From the NCBI GenBank assembly GCA_902495245.1, contig CABUWI010000001.1, positions 186,001 to 250,000 of the forward strand: a stretch of DNA of 64,000 nt, written 5' to 3'. Within the stretch, counting starts at the first letter, position 1. Every line of letters starts with the position of its first letter. Source of the DNA: an uncultured Porphyromonadaceae bacterium. GTDB lineage: Bacteria > Bacteroidota > Bacteroidia > Bacteroidales > Muribaculaceae. Under the pieces are notes generated by a model. That model was not told the origin of the DNA and did no database searches. It saw only the letters and a program-made list of their open reading frames with translations. This document shows, one piece after another, positions 46,411 through 55,236 of the stretch. A program made the translations under genes and the position numbers.

Positions 46411-47787
46411 TCATTCAAACGAGCCCATCTTCAGGAAGTTGACCTCTTCCTGAGTCAGGTAACGCCAACGGCCGCGGGGCAGGTTCTTCTTGGTGAGGCC
46501 TGCAAAATAGACGCGGTCAAGCTTCGTAACATGATAGCCGAGCGACTCGAAGATGCGGCGCACAATGCGGTTGCGTCCGCTATGAATCTCGATGCCGGCC
46601 TGATTGCGGTCGGTTTCGGTGGCATAGCTGATTGCGTCGGCATGAATCGGGCCGTCTTCAAGCTCTATGCCGTCGGCAATGCGCTGCATGTCATCTTCCG
46701 AGATGTCGTGGTCGGTCCATACGTGATAGATCTTCTTCTTGACATACTGCGGGTGAGTGAGCTTCGAGGCCAGGTCGCCGTCGTTGGTGAGCAAGAGCAC
46801 GCCGGTGGTGTTGCGGTCGAGGCGCCCTACGGGATAGATGCGCTCCTCGCAGGCGTTCTTCACGAGGTCCATCACGGTCATGCGCCCGTTGGGGTCGTCC
46901 GAAGTGGTTACGCAATCCTTGGGCTTGTTGAGCAGCACGTAACATTTGCGTTCGGTCGTAACCACCTTGCCGTTGAATTCAACGACATCTTTGGCGGTAA
47001 TCTTTGTGCCGAGCTCTGTAACGACATTGCCGTTTACTTTGATTTCGCCGTTTGTGATGTGCTCGTCGGCCTCGCGACGGCTGCAGATGCCGGCGTTTGC
47101 AATGAACTTGTTCAGACGGATTTCTGCATTCGGATCGATTTCCGGCTCTTCATATTCAATGCGTTTGGGGCGCGGCGTGAAGCTCTTGCCGGGACGCTGC
47201 GGGCCCCGGCCGTTGTTATTGCGGTTGTTATATCGGTTATAGCCGCCCTGACGATTGTTGCCGTCGTTGTTGCGGTTATAGCGCGGACGGGGCTGGTAGC
47301 CGCCCTGACCGTCGTTATCGTTGTTGCGGTTGTAGCGCGGACGGGGCTGATAGCCGCCCTGGCCGTCGTTATCGTTGTTGCGGTTATAGCGCGGACGGGG
47401 CTGATAGCCGTCGTTGTTATTGTCGTTGCGGTTGTAGCGCGGACGGGGCTGATAGCCGCCCTGACCGTCGTTATCGTTGTTGCGGTTGTAACGCGGACGG
47501 GGCTGATAGCCGCCCTGGCCGTCGTTGTCGTTGTTGCGGTTGTAGCGCGGACGGGGCTGGTAGCCGCCCTGACCGTCGTTGTTATTGTCGTTGCGGTTGT
47601 AGCGCGGACGGGGCTGATAGGGGCGCGCCGGGCGCTCTCCGTCGCTGTCTGAATCTCTGTTAGTACCGTAAGAAACCTTTTCAAAACGCGAATCGTAAGA
47701 AGATGACGAGGCATTGCCGTTGCCTGCGCTGCCGATTCGGGGGCGTTTGGGTCGCTTCGAGAAGTCGCCGTTGTTGTTCGTGTCCAT
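46411..47787 (-). CDS. rluB: RluB-family rRNA pseudouridine synthase with a repetitive disordered N-terminus
   Basis: From the ATG at 47787 (MDTNNNGDFSKRPKRP) 458 residues; the longer frame to 47949 crosses the promoter. Residues 57-182 are seven copies of a unit beginning YQPRPRYNRN, mostly 18 residues long, rich in Arg, Asn, Gly and Tyr and surely disordered. From about 215 comes an S4 domain (IRLNKFIANAGICSRREADEHITNGEIKVNGNVV) and the RsuA/RluB catalytic domain with GRLDRNTTGVLLLTND (catalytic Asp) and GRNRIVRRIFESLGYHVTKLDRV. Typical RluB proteins have 240-290 residues, so half of this one is the added tail, likely an RNA-binding or condensate-forming segment. Confidence 0.93.
   Translation of the reverse strand: MDTNNNGDFSKRPKRPRIGSAGNGNASSSSYDSRFEKVSYGTNRDSDSDGERPARPYQPRPRYNRNDNNNDGQGGYQPRPRYNRNNDNDGQGGYQPRPRYNRNNDNDGQGGYQPRPRYNRNDNNNDGYQPRPRYNRNNDNDGQGGYQPRPRYNRNNDNDGQGGYQPRPRYNRNNDGNNRQGGYNRYNNRNNNGRGPQRPGKSFTPRPKRIEYEEPEIDPNAEIRLNKFIANAGICSRREADEHITNGEIKVNGNVVTELGTKITAKDVVEFNGKVVTTERKCYVLLNKPKDCVTTSDDPNGRMTVMDLVKNACEERIYPVGRLDRNTTGVLLLTNDGDLASKLTHPQYVKKKIYHVWTDHDISEDDMQRIADGIELEDGPIHADAISYATETDRNQAGIEIHSGRNRIVRRIFESLGYHVTKLDRVYFAGLTKKNLPRGRWRYLTQEEVNFLKMGSFE
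47242..47619 (-). repeat. 54-bp-type tandem repeat inside rluB (7 units)
   Basis: Seven in-frame units encoding YQPRPRYNRN plus a variable N/D/G linker: 19, 18, 18, 16, 18, 18 and 19 codons long, all multiples of 3, so copy-number change would keep the frame. It is a coding repeat, not a CRISPR array, because units abut with no spacers. Confidence 0.95.
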
Positions 47788-47892
47788 GATGCTATGGCTT
47801 AGAGTGATTGAAAATGAGTGTTTTTGTATGGTTCCCGACATCGCGCCGGGTCTTTTTGTGGGGTTATGATTTATGTTTGTTTTATTTTTCTG

Positions 47893-47924
47893 CAAAGATA
47901 CGGGTTTTATTCGGATTTTCCAAA
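47893..47924 (-). promoter_or_regulatory. rluB-asnS promoter (-33/-7)
   Basis: Minus-strand TTTG (47921-47924), 20-bp spacer, TATCTTTG (47893-47900). Gives a leader of about 100 nt before the ATG at 47787. Confidence 0.75.
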
Positions 47925-47983
47925 AAGAAAACGCCGAAACGCGGTTCATGGTTCACCGCACCGGCTCGAACGGCATGAGCCGG

Positions 47984-48415
47984 TCAGTTTTCATCGCCGT
48001 CTTCTTCATCGTCATCTTCATCGTCAATATCAAAATCGTCCCATAGTTCGGCAGTGAACTCAGCCAGGTCGCGGCCTTCGCGCTTGGTGGGGCGTCCCAG
48101 GCCCTTGCGCCGGTCAATAAAGCCTGAGATTTTGACAACTTCGAGCAGGTCGAGCTCGCTCTTGGGCGTGATATTCTCGGCATACTCAGGCACGAGCTTG
48201 GCGCCCAGTCGGTTCTGAACGAGCTGCAACACTCTGAACGAGTAAGTAACGGGAGCTTTGCGCACCTTGACTATGTCGCCGGGTTTGATGAGCCGCGACG
48301 GCTTCACGAGGACGTCATTGACCATCACCCTGCCCTTCTTCACTGCATCGGCGGCGATTGAACGGGTCTTGAAAATGCGCACCGCCCAAAGCCACTTGTC
48401 AATCCGAGCTTCCAT
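47984..48415 (-). CDS. hslR: S4-domain RNA-binding protein (HslR/Hsp15-like)
   Basis: A 143-residue S4 protein. In E. coli Hsp15 binds stalled 50S subunits carrying nascent chains. The N-terminus MEARIDKWLWAVRIFKTRSIAADAVKKGRVMVNDVLVKPSRLIKPGDIVKV is the alpha-L RNA-binding motif. The C-terminal 60 residues contain GLGRPTKREGRDL and end in a strongly acidic tail (DDFDIDDEDDDEEDGDEN). Third gene of rplY-pth-hslR, 23 bp after pth. Confidence 0.9.
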   Translation of the reverse strand: MEARIDKWLWAVRIFKTRSIAADAVKKGRVMVNDVLVKPSRLIKPGDIVKVRKAPVTYSFRVLQLVQNRLGAKLVPEYAENITPKSELDLLEVVKISGFIDRRKGLGRPTKREGRDLAEFTAELWDDFDIDDEDDDEEDGDEN

Positions 48416-48438
48416 AATAAAAATGTATTCTTATGCGC

Positions 48439-49002
48439 CTACTTGTTGTTATAATTACACATGGCGTTCTGAATGCCGGCAAGCACAAAAGCCTTGACGG
48501 CATCGATTGCCAGTTCGATGCGGGGTTTCAGCTCCTCGAGCTGCTCGGACGTGAAGCGGCTGAGCACGAAGTCGACCTGGTGGCCGCGGCTGAAGTCGTT
48601 GCCTATGCCGAAACGCAGACGCGGATAGGCCTGGGTGCCCAGCATGGCGGCGATGTTCTTCAGTCCGTTATGGCCGGCATCACTGCCCGACCCCTTGATG
48701 CGTATCGCCCCGAACGGCAACGCAAGGTCATCGACCAGAATCAGAATATGGTCGACGGGAATCTTCTCTTTCTGCGCCCAATAACGCACGGCCTCGCCCG
48801 AAAGGTTCATGTAGGTCGACGGCTTGAGCAGAACGAGCTGCTTGTTTTTAAGGCGTGCATAGGCCACGTCGCCATAACGCTCGGTCTTGAAAGAGATATT
48901 GGACGCCATAGCCATGGCATCCAATATCATAAATCCGATGTTGTGGCGGGTCAGACGATATTCGTCGCCTATATTCCCGAGCCCAACAATTAAGTATTTC
49001 AT
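48439..49002 (-). CDS. pth: Peptidyl-tRNA hydrolase
   Basis: Recycles peptidyl-tRNA by cleaving the ester link. The ATG at 49002 ([15 protein letters not shown]) gives 187 residues and puts the active-site residues at canonical positions: Asn10, His20 (RHNIGF), Asn66 (STYMNLSG), Asp92 (VDDLALPFG) and His111-Asn112 (AGHNGLKNI). It starts 4 bp after the rplY stop; the in-frame extension to 49044 lies inside rplY and is rejected. Confidence 0.97.
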   Translation of the reverse strand: MKYLIVGLGNIGDEYRLTRHNIGFMILDAMAMASNISFKTERYGDVAYARLKNKQLVLLKPSTYMNLSGEAVRYWAQKEKIPVDHILILVDDLALPFGAIRIKGSGSDAGHNGLKNIAAMLGTQAYPRLRFGIGNDFSRGHQVDFVLSRFTSEQLEELKPRIELAIDAVKAFVLAGIQNAMCNYNNK

Positions 49003-49006
49003 ATAA

Positions 49007-49657
49007 TTACTTTGCGGCGGCAGCGGCGGCACCACGGGCGGCACGGGTCAGAGCCACGGTGCAGACAACGGCATTCTTGGCGTTGATGAGCTCGAGACCT
49101 TCGAAGTGCAGGTCGCCCACCTGAATGGTCTTGCCAAGACCGAGGTTGTCAACGTTGATGACCAGACGCTCGGGCACGTTGGTGTAGAGAGCGCGCACGC
49201 GCAGTTTCTTCATGTTCAGCTGGAGCTTACCGCCGGCCTTCACACCTTCGGCGTGGCCTTCGAGAGCAACGGGCACTTCGATAACCACGGGCTTCTTCTC
49301 GTCAACCTGCAGGAAGTCGATGTGGAGAATGTTGTCCTTGACGGGGTGGAACTGAATGTCCTTCAGGATTGCGTGGCGAGTCTGACCGTTGAGTTCGAGG
49401 TCGATGGCGTAGATGTCGGGGGTATAGATGAGTTTGCGCACGCCCTCGTTGGTAACGGTGATATCGGTCGAAATCATGCCCTTGCCGTCTTCGATTTCAA
49501 CGAGCTTCTCGCCGGCAGCGAGTTTGCCTTCGTAGGGGAGCTTTACGATTTCGCCGCCGTTGATAACTGCGGGGATTTTGCCTTCGGCACGCAGGGCCTT
49601 GGTTGCTTTCTTGCCGAGTTCGGTGCGGGGTTCGGCGCTTAACTTAAACGTTTTCAT
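49007..49657 (-). CDS. rplY: 50S ribosomal protein L25 (general stress protein Ctc form)
   Basis: 5S rRNA-binding protein; 216 residues, the long two-domain TL5/CTC form. N-terminal L25 domain ([53 protein letters not shown]) followed by the CTC beta domain ([47 protein letters not shown]). Ends in an Ala-rich tail. Leads the rplY-pth-hslR unit, a combination seen widely in bacteria. Confidence 0.97.
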   Translation of the reverse strand: MKTFKLSAEPRTELGKKATKALRAEGKIPAVINGGEIVKLPYEGKLAAGEKLVEIEDGKGMISTDITVTNEGVRKLIYTPDIYAIDLELNGQTRHAILKDIQFHPVKDNILHIDFLQVDEKKPVVIEVPVALEGHAEGVKAGGKLQLNMKKLRVRALYTNVPERLVINVDNLGLGKTIQVGDLHFEGLELINAKNAVVCTVALTRAARGAAAAAAK

Positions 49658-49735
49658 TGTCTTGTAAAAAATTTTGTGTTACTAAAAATTAAAATGTTTC
49701 ATTAATTTCCCATCACACGATTGGAAAACCGGGCG

Positions 49736-49767
49736 CAAATTTACGCATTTTTTCTCCGCCGGGCAAA
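49736..49767 (-). promoter_or_regulatory. rplY promoter (-33/-7)
   Basis: Minus-strand TTTG (49764-49767), 20-bp spacer, TAAATTTG (49736-49743), leader about 73 nt. Confidence 0.78.
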
Positions 49768-49796
49768 TAATCATGGCAAAATGTGTGAAAAATCCG

Positions 49797-49804
49797 TATA
49801 TTTG
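49797..49804 (+). promoter_or_regulatory. Putative promoter of the YbjN/TPR-like gene (-7 box)
   Basis: TATATTTG 31 bp upstream of the ATG at 49836; no clear -33 element. Confidence 0.5.
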
Positions 49805-49835
49805 CAGTCGGAATAACCACGGATAACTCTAACCT

Positions 49836-51542
49836 ATGTTTTCAAGTCAATATTTCATACTGCTGATTGTCGGCGCCGTTTTAACGTCTGTGCTCGTGGC
49901 GCTGTTGCTGCCGCTTGCCAACCGTCTGTGGGCCACTGCCGCCCGACTGCGCCGCCGCAAGCAGCCTGCCGCGGCCGCCGATGAACCCGCCGCAATAGAT
50001 ACCATCACCGCGATTCTCGCCTCGCTCAACTGCGACAGCCACGTAATCGCCGACTCTGAGGGGCGCAACAACACCGTTACATTCGACTTTCAGGGCGGCC
50101 ACTTTGTTGCTGCAATCGAAGATGACGCCTCCCACCCGATGTTCAACACGGTGAGCCTGAGCTACTACGGCTGCCTCTCGGCTGCGCTGGCCGACTCGGA
50201 GACACTTGAGCGCGTGGTCAACGAGGTCAACCTCATCTCCCTGCCGCCAAAAGCGACAATCACGCCGGCCGGCGAAAACTCCGACAGCAATGACGCGCTC
50301 AACGTCAATCTCCACATATCCGGCATCAGGCTCATTGCCGACCAAGCGGGCATTGAGCTTTTCAAGGCCATGCTGACCGGCTGCTTCCACATTCAGCGCG
50401 TGGCCTCAGACCGCTTTGACGAACTGCGGCGCAACGAACCGGGCGAAACCGTGCGCAATCGCGTACCATATGACAAAGCTCTCTATTCCATAATTCATGC
50501 CGAACTCGAGCAGAAAGCCGGCGAAGCCCTGACCGGCCCGTGGTATGAGATGCCTGAATGGACCATAGGCGAGTTGTTCAGACGCGTCTACGGCTACCGT
50601 CCCGACGAAGATCTGACATTGATTGTGAACGGCCGCCCGATTGAGGCCGAAAACATAGACGCCTACCCTCTTTTCTCGCTGCTGCTCACCGACGATGCCC
50701 GCGTCGGCGATCGCGCGACCCTAGACATGCTGAGCGCCGACCCCGACCGACGCAGCTACCACATATGCCTGACCATGCAATCGGTCGACGAACGGCTTTA
50801 TCTGATTCACGCCGACTGCACTTCGGCCGGCCTGCCCGTACGCGCATATCGCACGATAGGGTCAGCCGAAACCGAGCCCGACGTTCGCGGCGTAACCGTC
50901 GGCATTCACCGCGGAGGGCCTGAAATATTCAAGGCCGAGGCGGAATACATGGCCCAGGAAGAAGGCCTTGTTAAAAAATGCGTCAACGGCGACGCCGCCT
51001 ATTCGCTCTACTGGGGGCGCGTGCTTTTTGCCGACAACCGCCTGGCCGAAGCGGAACACTATCTTCACAACGCATGGTCGCTCATGGCCGACGAGATTAG
51101 CCAAAACAGCGGCGAACCTGACAAGGAGCTCGCCCGGACTTTCGAGGAAACATGCTTTTTTCTGGGCCAACTCTATTACCGTCTCGGACGATATGCCGAC
51201 TCATATCTATATATGGACATGATTGTGCAGGGCAACCGCCTCAGATGGACGCAGCAATATATCCTGACCATGCAGGCGATGAACGACCCGAGGCTGCCTC
51301 AGATCATGCACAATCTGCGCGAAAACGCCAGACCGGAGAACCAGTCGGAAGAGACGGTCGACGTGGCGCGCGAGCTGATGGCCTTTCTCGACCGGCGCGA
51401 AATTGTCGATGACATCAAACGCGGCCGAAGCGAGATTGCCCATGAAAAACTCCTGAAAATGCTTGAGGCAAATCCCGACGACGAATTTGCCCTGACATGG
51501 CTTTCGCGGCTGATTGAAAACGACGGCAACGCCTCGAACTAA
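49836..51542 (+). CDS. Membrane-anchored protein with YbjN-like and TPR-like regions, unknown function
   Basis: I do not recognise a named family for the whole 568-residue protein. An N-terminal transmembrane helix (YFILLIVGAVLTSVLVALLLPLANRLW) is followed by a basic stretch. Residues about 60-195 (ITAILASLNCDSHVIADSEGRNNTVTFDFQGGHFVAAIEDD) resemble the YbjN/type III chaperone-like fold. The middle is unassigned. Residues about 375-470 contain TPR-like helices (YSLYWGRVLFADNRLAEAEHYLHNAW, FFLGQLYYRLGRYADSYLYMDM), and a further helical unit ends the protein. Topology suggests a cytoplasmic adaptor held at the inner membrane. Own promoter; apparently monocistronic. Confidence 0.75.
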   Translation: MFSSQYFILLIVGAVLTSVLVALLLPLANRLWATAARLRRRKQPAAAADEPAAIDTITAILASLNCDSHVIADSEGRNNTVTFDFQGGHFVAAIEDDASHPMFNTVSLSYYGCLSAALADSETLERVVNEVNLISLPPKATITPAGENSDSNDALNVNLHISGIRLIADQAGIELFKAMLTGCFHIQRVASDRFDELRRNEPGETVRNRVPYDKALYSIIHAELEQKAGEALTGPWYEMPEWTIGELFRRVYGYRPDEDLTLIVNGRPIEAENIDAYPLFSLLLTDDARVGDRATLDMLSADPDRRSYHICLTMQSVDERLYLIHADCTSAGLPVRAYRTIGSAETEPDVRGVTVGIHRGGPEIFKAEAEYMAQEEGLVKKCVNGDAAYSLYWGRVLFADNRLAEAEHYLHNAWSLMADEISQNSGEPDKELARTFEETCFFLGQLYYRLGRYADSYLYMDMIVQGNRLRWTQQYILTMQAMNDPRLPQIMHNLRENARPENQSEETVDVARELMAFLDRREIVDDIKRGRSEIAHEKLLKMLEANPDDEFALTWLSRLIENDGNASN

Positions 51543-51579
51543 GCAGTCAAGAAGTTATCGCTCCCGACCGCTATAATTT

Positions 51580-51607
51580 TTAATTCTTAATTCTTAATTC
51601 TTATTTT
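51580..51607 (+). repeat. Heptamer array TTAATTC x3 plus degenerate unit upstream of the methyltransferase gene
   Basis: Three exact TTAATTC units (51580-51600) followed by TTATTTT, immediately upstream of a TAACTTTG box at 51613. Same unit, orientation and place as the array upstream of rpsO. Confidence 0.75.
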
Positions 51608-51612
51608 TTTCG

Positions 51613-51620
51613 TAACTTTG
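51613..51620 (+). promoter_or_regulatory. Promoter of the RlmL-type gene run (-7 box)
   Basis: TAACTTTG 26 bp upstream of the ATG at 51647. The expected -33 position is inside the TTAATTC array. Confidence 0.65.
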
Positions 51621-51646
51621 CAGCCAAAATTACGAGAAAACAACCG

Positions 51647-53068
51647 ATGAACACTGACACGTTTGACATGGTGGCCAAGACCTTTCAGGGACTGGAAGAA
51701 GTGCTGGCCGAAGAATTGCGCCAACTCGGGGCAGCCGAAGTGATGCCCGGGCGCCGCATGGTCTCATTCAAGGGCGACAAGGAAATGCTCTACAAGACTA
51801 ACCTGCACTGCCGCACGGCCCTGCGCATTCTCAAACCGTTCTATACATTCAAGGCCCACACCCCCGAAAAACTTTATGACAGAGTCAAGGAATTCGACTG
51901 GTCGACGCTGCTGAGCCCTGAAAAGACATTTGCCATTGAAGTAACCGTCAACTCTGACAACTTCACCAACTCACGCTTCGTTACATATAAGGTCAAAGAC
52001 GCGATTGCCGACTGGTTCAGAGACCACGATGCACAGGGACGCCGTCCCGGCGTCAGGCTGACCGACGCCGACTGCATCATCAACGTGCACATATGCAACA
52101 CCGACGTAACGCTGAGCCTCGACTCGAGCGGCGAAAGCCTTCACCGCCGCGGCTGGCGCGACGCGCAGACCGACGCGCCCATCAACGAAGTGCTCGCCGC
52201 CGGCATCATTCTTAAAAGCGGCTGGCGCGGCGAAGTGCCGTTCATCGACCCCATGTGCGGCTCGGGCACGTTCCTGATTGAGGCCGCACTCATAGCCGCC
52301 AACATAGCCCCCGGACTGTTCCGCAAAGGATTCGCCTTTGAACAGTGGGCCGATTTTGACCGCGAACTGCTTGACAGCCTCTATAACGACGACTCGGCCG
52401 AGCGCGAGGTTACATGCCCCATCATCGGCGCCGACATGTCGCCCAAGGCCATAGCCATCGCCACCCGCAACATCAAGAGTGCCGGAGTGGCAAAATACAT
52501 CGACCTGCACCTCAAGCCGCTCAGCGCATGGGAGGAGGCTCCGCAAGGCGGTGTGCTCATAACCAACCCGCCTTACGGCGAACGCCTCAAGCCCGCTGAC
52601 CTCGACGGCCTGTACGAGCTGCTCGGCTCGAAGCTGAAACACATCTTCAAGGGCTATCACGCCTGGATAATCGGCTATCGCGACGAAACCATGGCCCACA
52701 TTGGCCTGGCACCCAGCTCGCGCGAGACGCTGCTGAACGGCTCGCTCGAATGCGAACTGCGCGAATATATCATCTTCGACGGCGACAAACGCTCGTTCAA
52801 GGCCGCCGGCGGCAAACTCGAGAGCAACCGCACCGACACTCCCCGCCTGCGCAAAGGCCCGCGCCGCGACGACGACCGCAAACGCCCGTTTGACCGCAAG
52901 CGCGACCACGAACGCGACGACGAGCGCACCGAACGCCGCTTCCGCCCCGAGGCCGAGCCGGAAAATCCGCTGGCAAAACGCCGCAACCCGAAGGCGGTAG
53001 AGGCCATAGTCGGCAAGCAGCCGTCAATTTCGCCGCGCAAAGGCTGGCGCCGTAAAGACAACGATTAA
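51647..53068 (+). CDS. THUMP-domain 23S rRNA methyltransferase (RlmL/YpsC type)
   Basis: SAM-dependent RNA guanine-N2 methyltransferase, 473 residues. N-terminal ferredoxin-like and THUMP region (FDMVAKTFQGLEEVLAEELRQLGA, DRVKEFDWSTLL, ADCIINVHI), linker SLHRRGWRDAQTDAPINEVLAAGI, and a Rossmann methyltransferase with FIDPMCGSGTFLIEAAL (SAM site), IIGADMSPKAI and the catalytic NPPYGERL. The last 90 residues are a disordered Arg/Asp/Lys-rich tail, as in other RNA-modifying proteins of this window. It leads purD, a membrane protein and pdxB with short gaps. Confidence 0.93.
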   Translation: MNTDTFDMVAKTFQGLEEVLAEELRQLGAAEVMPGRRMVSFKGDKEMLYKTNLHCRTALRILKPFYTFKAHTPEKLYDRVKEFDWSTLLSPEKTFAIEVTVNSDNFTNSRFVTYKVKDAIADWFRDHDAQGRRPGVRLTDADCIINVHICNTDVTLSLDSSGESLHRRGWRDAQTDAPINEVLAAGIILKSGWRGEVPFIDPMCGSGTFLIEAALIAANIAPGLFRKGFAFEQWADFDRELLDSLYNDDSAEREVTCPIIGADMSPKAIAIATRNIKSAGVAKYIDLHLKPLSAWEEAPQGGVLITNPPYGERLKPADLDGLYELLGSKLKHIFKGYHAWIIGYRDETMAHIGLAPSSRETLLNGSLECELREYIIFDGDKRSFKAAGGKLESNRTDTPRLRKGPRRDDDRKRPFDRKRDHERDDERTERRFRPEAEPENPLAKRRNPKAVEAIVGKQPSISPRKGWRRKDND

Positions 53069-53092
53069 CTTATTTTCAACCGAAACATAACC

Positions 53093-54379
53093 ATGACCAT
53101 CTTACTGCTTGGCTCCGGCGGCCGCGAATGCGCACTTGCCTGGAAAATCAGCGCCGGCGCGCTGTGTGAACATCTGTATATAGCTCCCGGCAACGGCGGC
53201 ACGGCGGCCTATGGCACGAACGTCGCCATGAAGCCGACCGACTTCCCCGCAATCGAGAAGTTCTGCCGCGAACACGGCGTCGAACTGATTGTCGTGGGCA
53301 ATGAAGACCCGCTCGTTGCGGGCATCAGAGACTATTTCGCGGCCAACATGCCCGAAATGCTCATTGTCGGTCCGGGTGCCGACGGCGCTGCGCTCGAGGG
53401 CAGCAAGGACTTCGCAAAACAGTTCATGCAGCGCCACGGCATTCCAACCGCCGCCTACCGCTCGTTTACGGCTGACACGGTCGACGAAGGCTGCAAATTT
53501 CTTGAAACACTCACTGCGCCCTATGTGCTCAAGGCCGACGGCCTCGCCGCAGGCAAGGGCGTGCTGATAATCTCAGACCTTGACGAAGCCAAAGCGTCGC
53601 TGCGCGAAATGCTCGGCGGCATGTTCGGCCAAGCAAGCGCCACGGTGGTGATTGAAGAATTCCTGAGCGGCATTGAATGCTCCGTCTTCGTGCTCACCGA
53701 CGGCCACGGCCGCTACCGCATTCTCCCCGTCGCCAAAGACTACAAACGCATTGGCGAAGGCGACACCGGCCTCAACACGGGCGGCATGGGCGCCGTAAGC
53801 CCCGTGCCGTTTGCCGACGACGCTTTCATGAAAAAAGTTGAAGAGCGCATCGTGATTCCGACTGTCAACGGCCTGATTGCCGACGGCATCGACTATCGCG
53901 GATTCATCTTCCTCGGCCTGATAAATGTGGGCGGCGAGCCGATGGTCATTGAATACAACGTGCGCATGGGCGACCCCGAAACCGAGGCCGTGATGCCCCG
54001 CATCGCCTCCGATCTGCTCCCCGCGCTCGTCGCAACCGCCAAAGGCAACCTGGGCGACATAGAGATTGCCCACGACCCGCGCACGGCCGTAACGGTCATG
54101 GCCGTCAGCGGCGGCTATCCCGGCAGCTATGAAAAAGGCAAGCCGATGAGCGGACTCGACAAAGCCGCGGGCAAGGACACCCTGCTCTTCCATGCAGGCA
54201 CGGCCATCAACGCCGACGGTCAGCTCGTAACCGCAGGCGGACGCGTCATCGCCGCCACGAGCTACGGCGACGACATCAAATCGGCCGCCGAAAAATCGTT
54301 CAAGGCCATCGAAGCCATCGACTTTGACGGCAAATATTATCGGCGCGACATAGCCAAAGACCTTGCCGATATGCTCTGA
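53093..54379 (+). CDS. purD: Phosphoribosylamine-glycine ligase
   Basis: ATP-grasp enzyme of step two in purine synthesis, 428 residues. N-terminal LLLGSGGRECALAWKI, the ATP-grasp region VLKADGLAAGKGVLI, IEEFLSGIECSVFVLTDG, the catalytic loop TGLNTGGMGAVSP and metal-binding NVRMGDPETEAVMPRI. Full length for the family. It lies 24 bp after the methyltransferase gene and 2 bp before the next, so part of one unit; no purine riboswitch is visible. Confidence 0.97.
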   Translation: MTILLLGSGGRECALAWKISAGALCEHLYIAPGNGGTAAYGTNVAMKPTDFPAIEKFCREHGVELIVVGNEDPLVAGIRDYFAANMPEMLIVGPGADGAALEGSKDFAKQFMQRHGIPTAAYRSFTADTVDEGCKFLETLTAPYVLKADGLAAGKGVLIISDLDEAKASLREMLGGMFGQASATVVIEEFLSGIECSVFVLTDGHGRYRILPVAKDYKRIGEGDTGLNTGGMGAVSPVPFADDAFMKKVEERIVIPTVNGLIADGIDYRGFIFLGLINVGGEPMVIEYNVRMGDPETEAVMPRIASDLLPALVATAKGNLGDIEIAHDPRTAVTVMAVSGGYPGSYEKGKPMSGLDKAAGKDTLLFHAGTAINADGQLVTAGGRVIAATSYGDDIKSAAEKSFKAIEAIDFDGKYYRRDIAKDLADML

Positions 54380-54381
54380 CA

Positions 54382-55236
54382 ATGACCAGAGCCGACAAAA
54401 TCAAGAACTTCATGTTAAGCCCCGGCGTGTCAATACTCGCCGGGGTGCTCGGTTTGGCGCTCTGGAGCCTGACGGCGGCATTCAGCTATCAGGCGGCAGC
54501 CATTTCGGTGCTTACGGTTGCTCTGATTACCCGTGAAATCAAAGCCCGCACGCTCTATCGCGGGCCGAATTTCACAATAATAGGCCTGTTCATCATGCTG
54601 CAGGCAGCGGTCGGAGCCACGTTCACCGGCTGTCTCATCGCGCTGACGGGCGCCATAGCCCTGACGAGCATAATCAGCTGCTTCGCACGCCCGGACAAGA
54701 CGCGGCTGCTCTTTCTGATTTATATGGTGCTCGGACTCGGCGCCATGGTCTGCCGCAGTTTTGCCATACTCGCGCCGGTCATGCTCGCCCCGCTGATTCT
54801 TATACGCGCATTCTCCCCTCAGGGGCTCATGGCGGCCATTCTCGGCTTCATCACGCCGGCAATCATTCTGTGCGGCTTCGGCGTTTACGACGCCATGTCG
54901 TTACAGGCCATTTACACTTCGCCCTTTACCGGCCATATCGGCCTGACAACCATAGCTGCCGTATCGACGGCAGCGCTGTCGGTCATTGCGACATTCTTCC
55001 GCTCTTACGGCTATCCGGCCAAAATGCGCGCCGGCAACCTTGCGATTCTCGGCCTGACGCTCATGGCGGCCGCCGCGCCGCTGGCCAATGCCGCCGATGC
55101 CGGCGACTATCTGCCGCTGGTCAATCTATGCACGGCCTACAACATAGCCCACTTTTCGGCATATAAAAAATTCGGCTGGATTGCGGCCGTTGTCGTGTAT
55201 GTTGCCGCGGGAGTCTTCATTTTTCTTCCAAAATGA
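54382..55236 (+). CDS. Polytopic membrane protein of unknown function
   Basis: A 284-residue hydrophobic protein with about eight predicted transmembrane helices and few charged residues; I do not recognise a firm family. It begins MTRADKIKNFMLSPGVSILAGVLGLALWS and ends in a basic-aromatic segment and a final helix. Short loops (REIKARTLYRGPN, ARPDKTRLL) would face the cytoplasm by the positive-inside rule. It is locked between purD (2 bp gap) and pdxB (4-bp ATGA overlap), suggesting coexpression but not a specific role. Confidence 0.8.
   Translation: MTRADKIKNFMLSPGVSILAGVLGLALWSLTAAFSYQAAAISVLTVALITREIKARTLYRGPNFTIIGLFIMLQAAVGATFTGCLIALTGAIALTSIISCFARPDKTRLLFLIYMVLGLGAMVCRSFAILAPVMLAPLILIRAFSPQGLMAAILGFITPAIILCGFGVYDAMSLQAIYTSPFTGHIGLTTIAAVSTAALSVIATFFRSYGYPAKMRAGNLAILGLTLMAAAAPLANAADAGDYLPLVNLCTAYNIAHFSAYKKFGWIAAVVVYVAAGVFIFLPK

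Noticed and set aside
47230..47640. Regular repeats that look CRISPR-like at first sight
   Set aside because: Units abut without unique spacers, encode YQPRPRYNRN in frame with RluB, and no cas genes are nearby.
46531..47652. 373-codon plus-strand open frame with V/A/I repeats
   Set aside because: Antisense of the rluB repeat; the apparent hydrophobic repeat is a by-product of the coding repeat.
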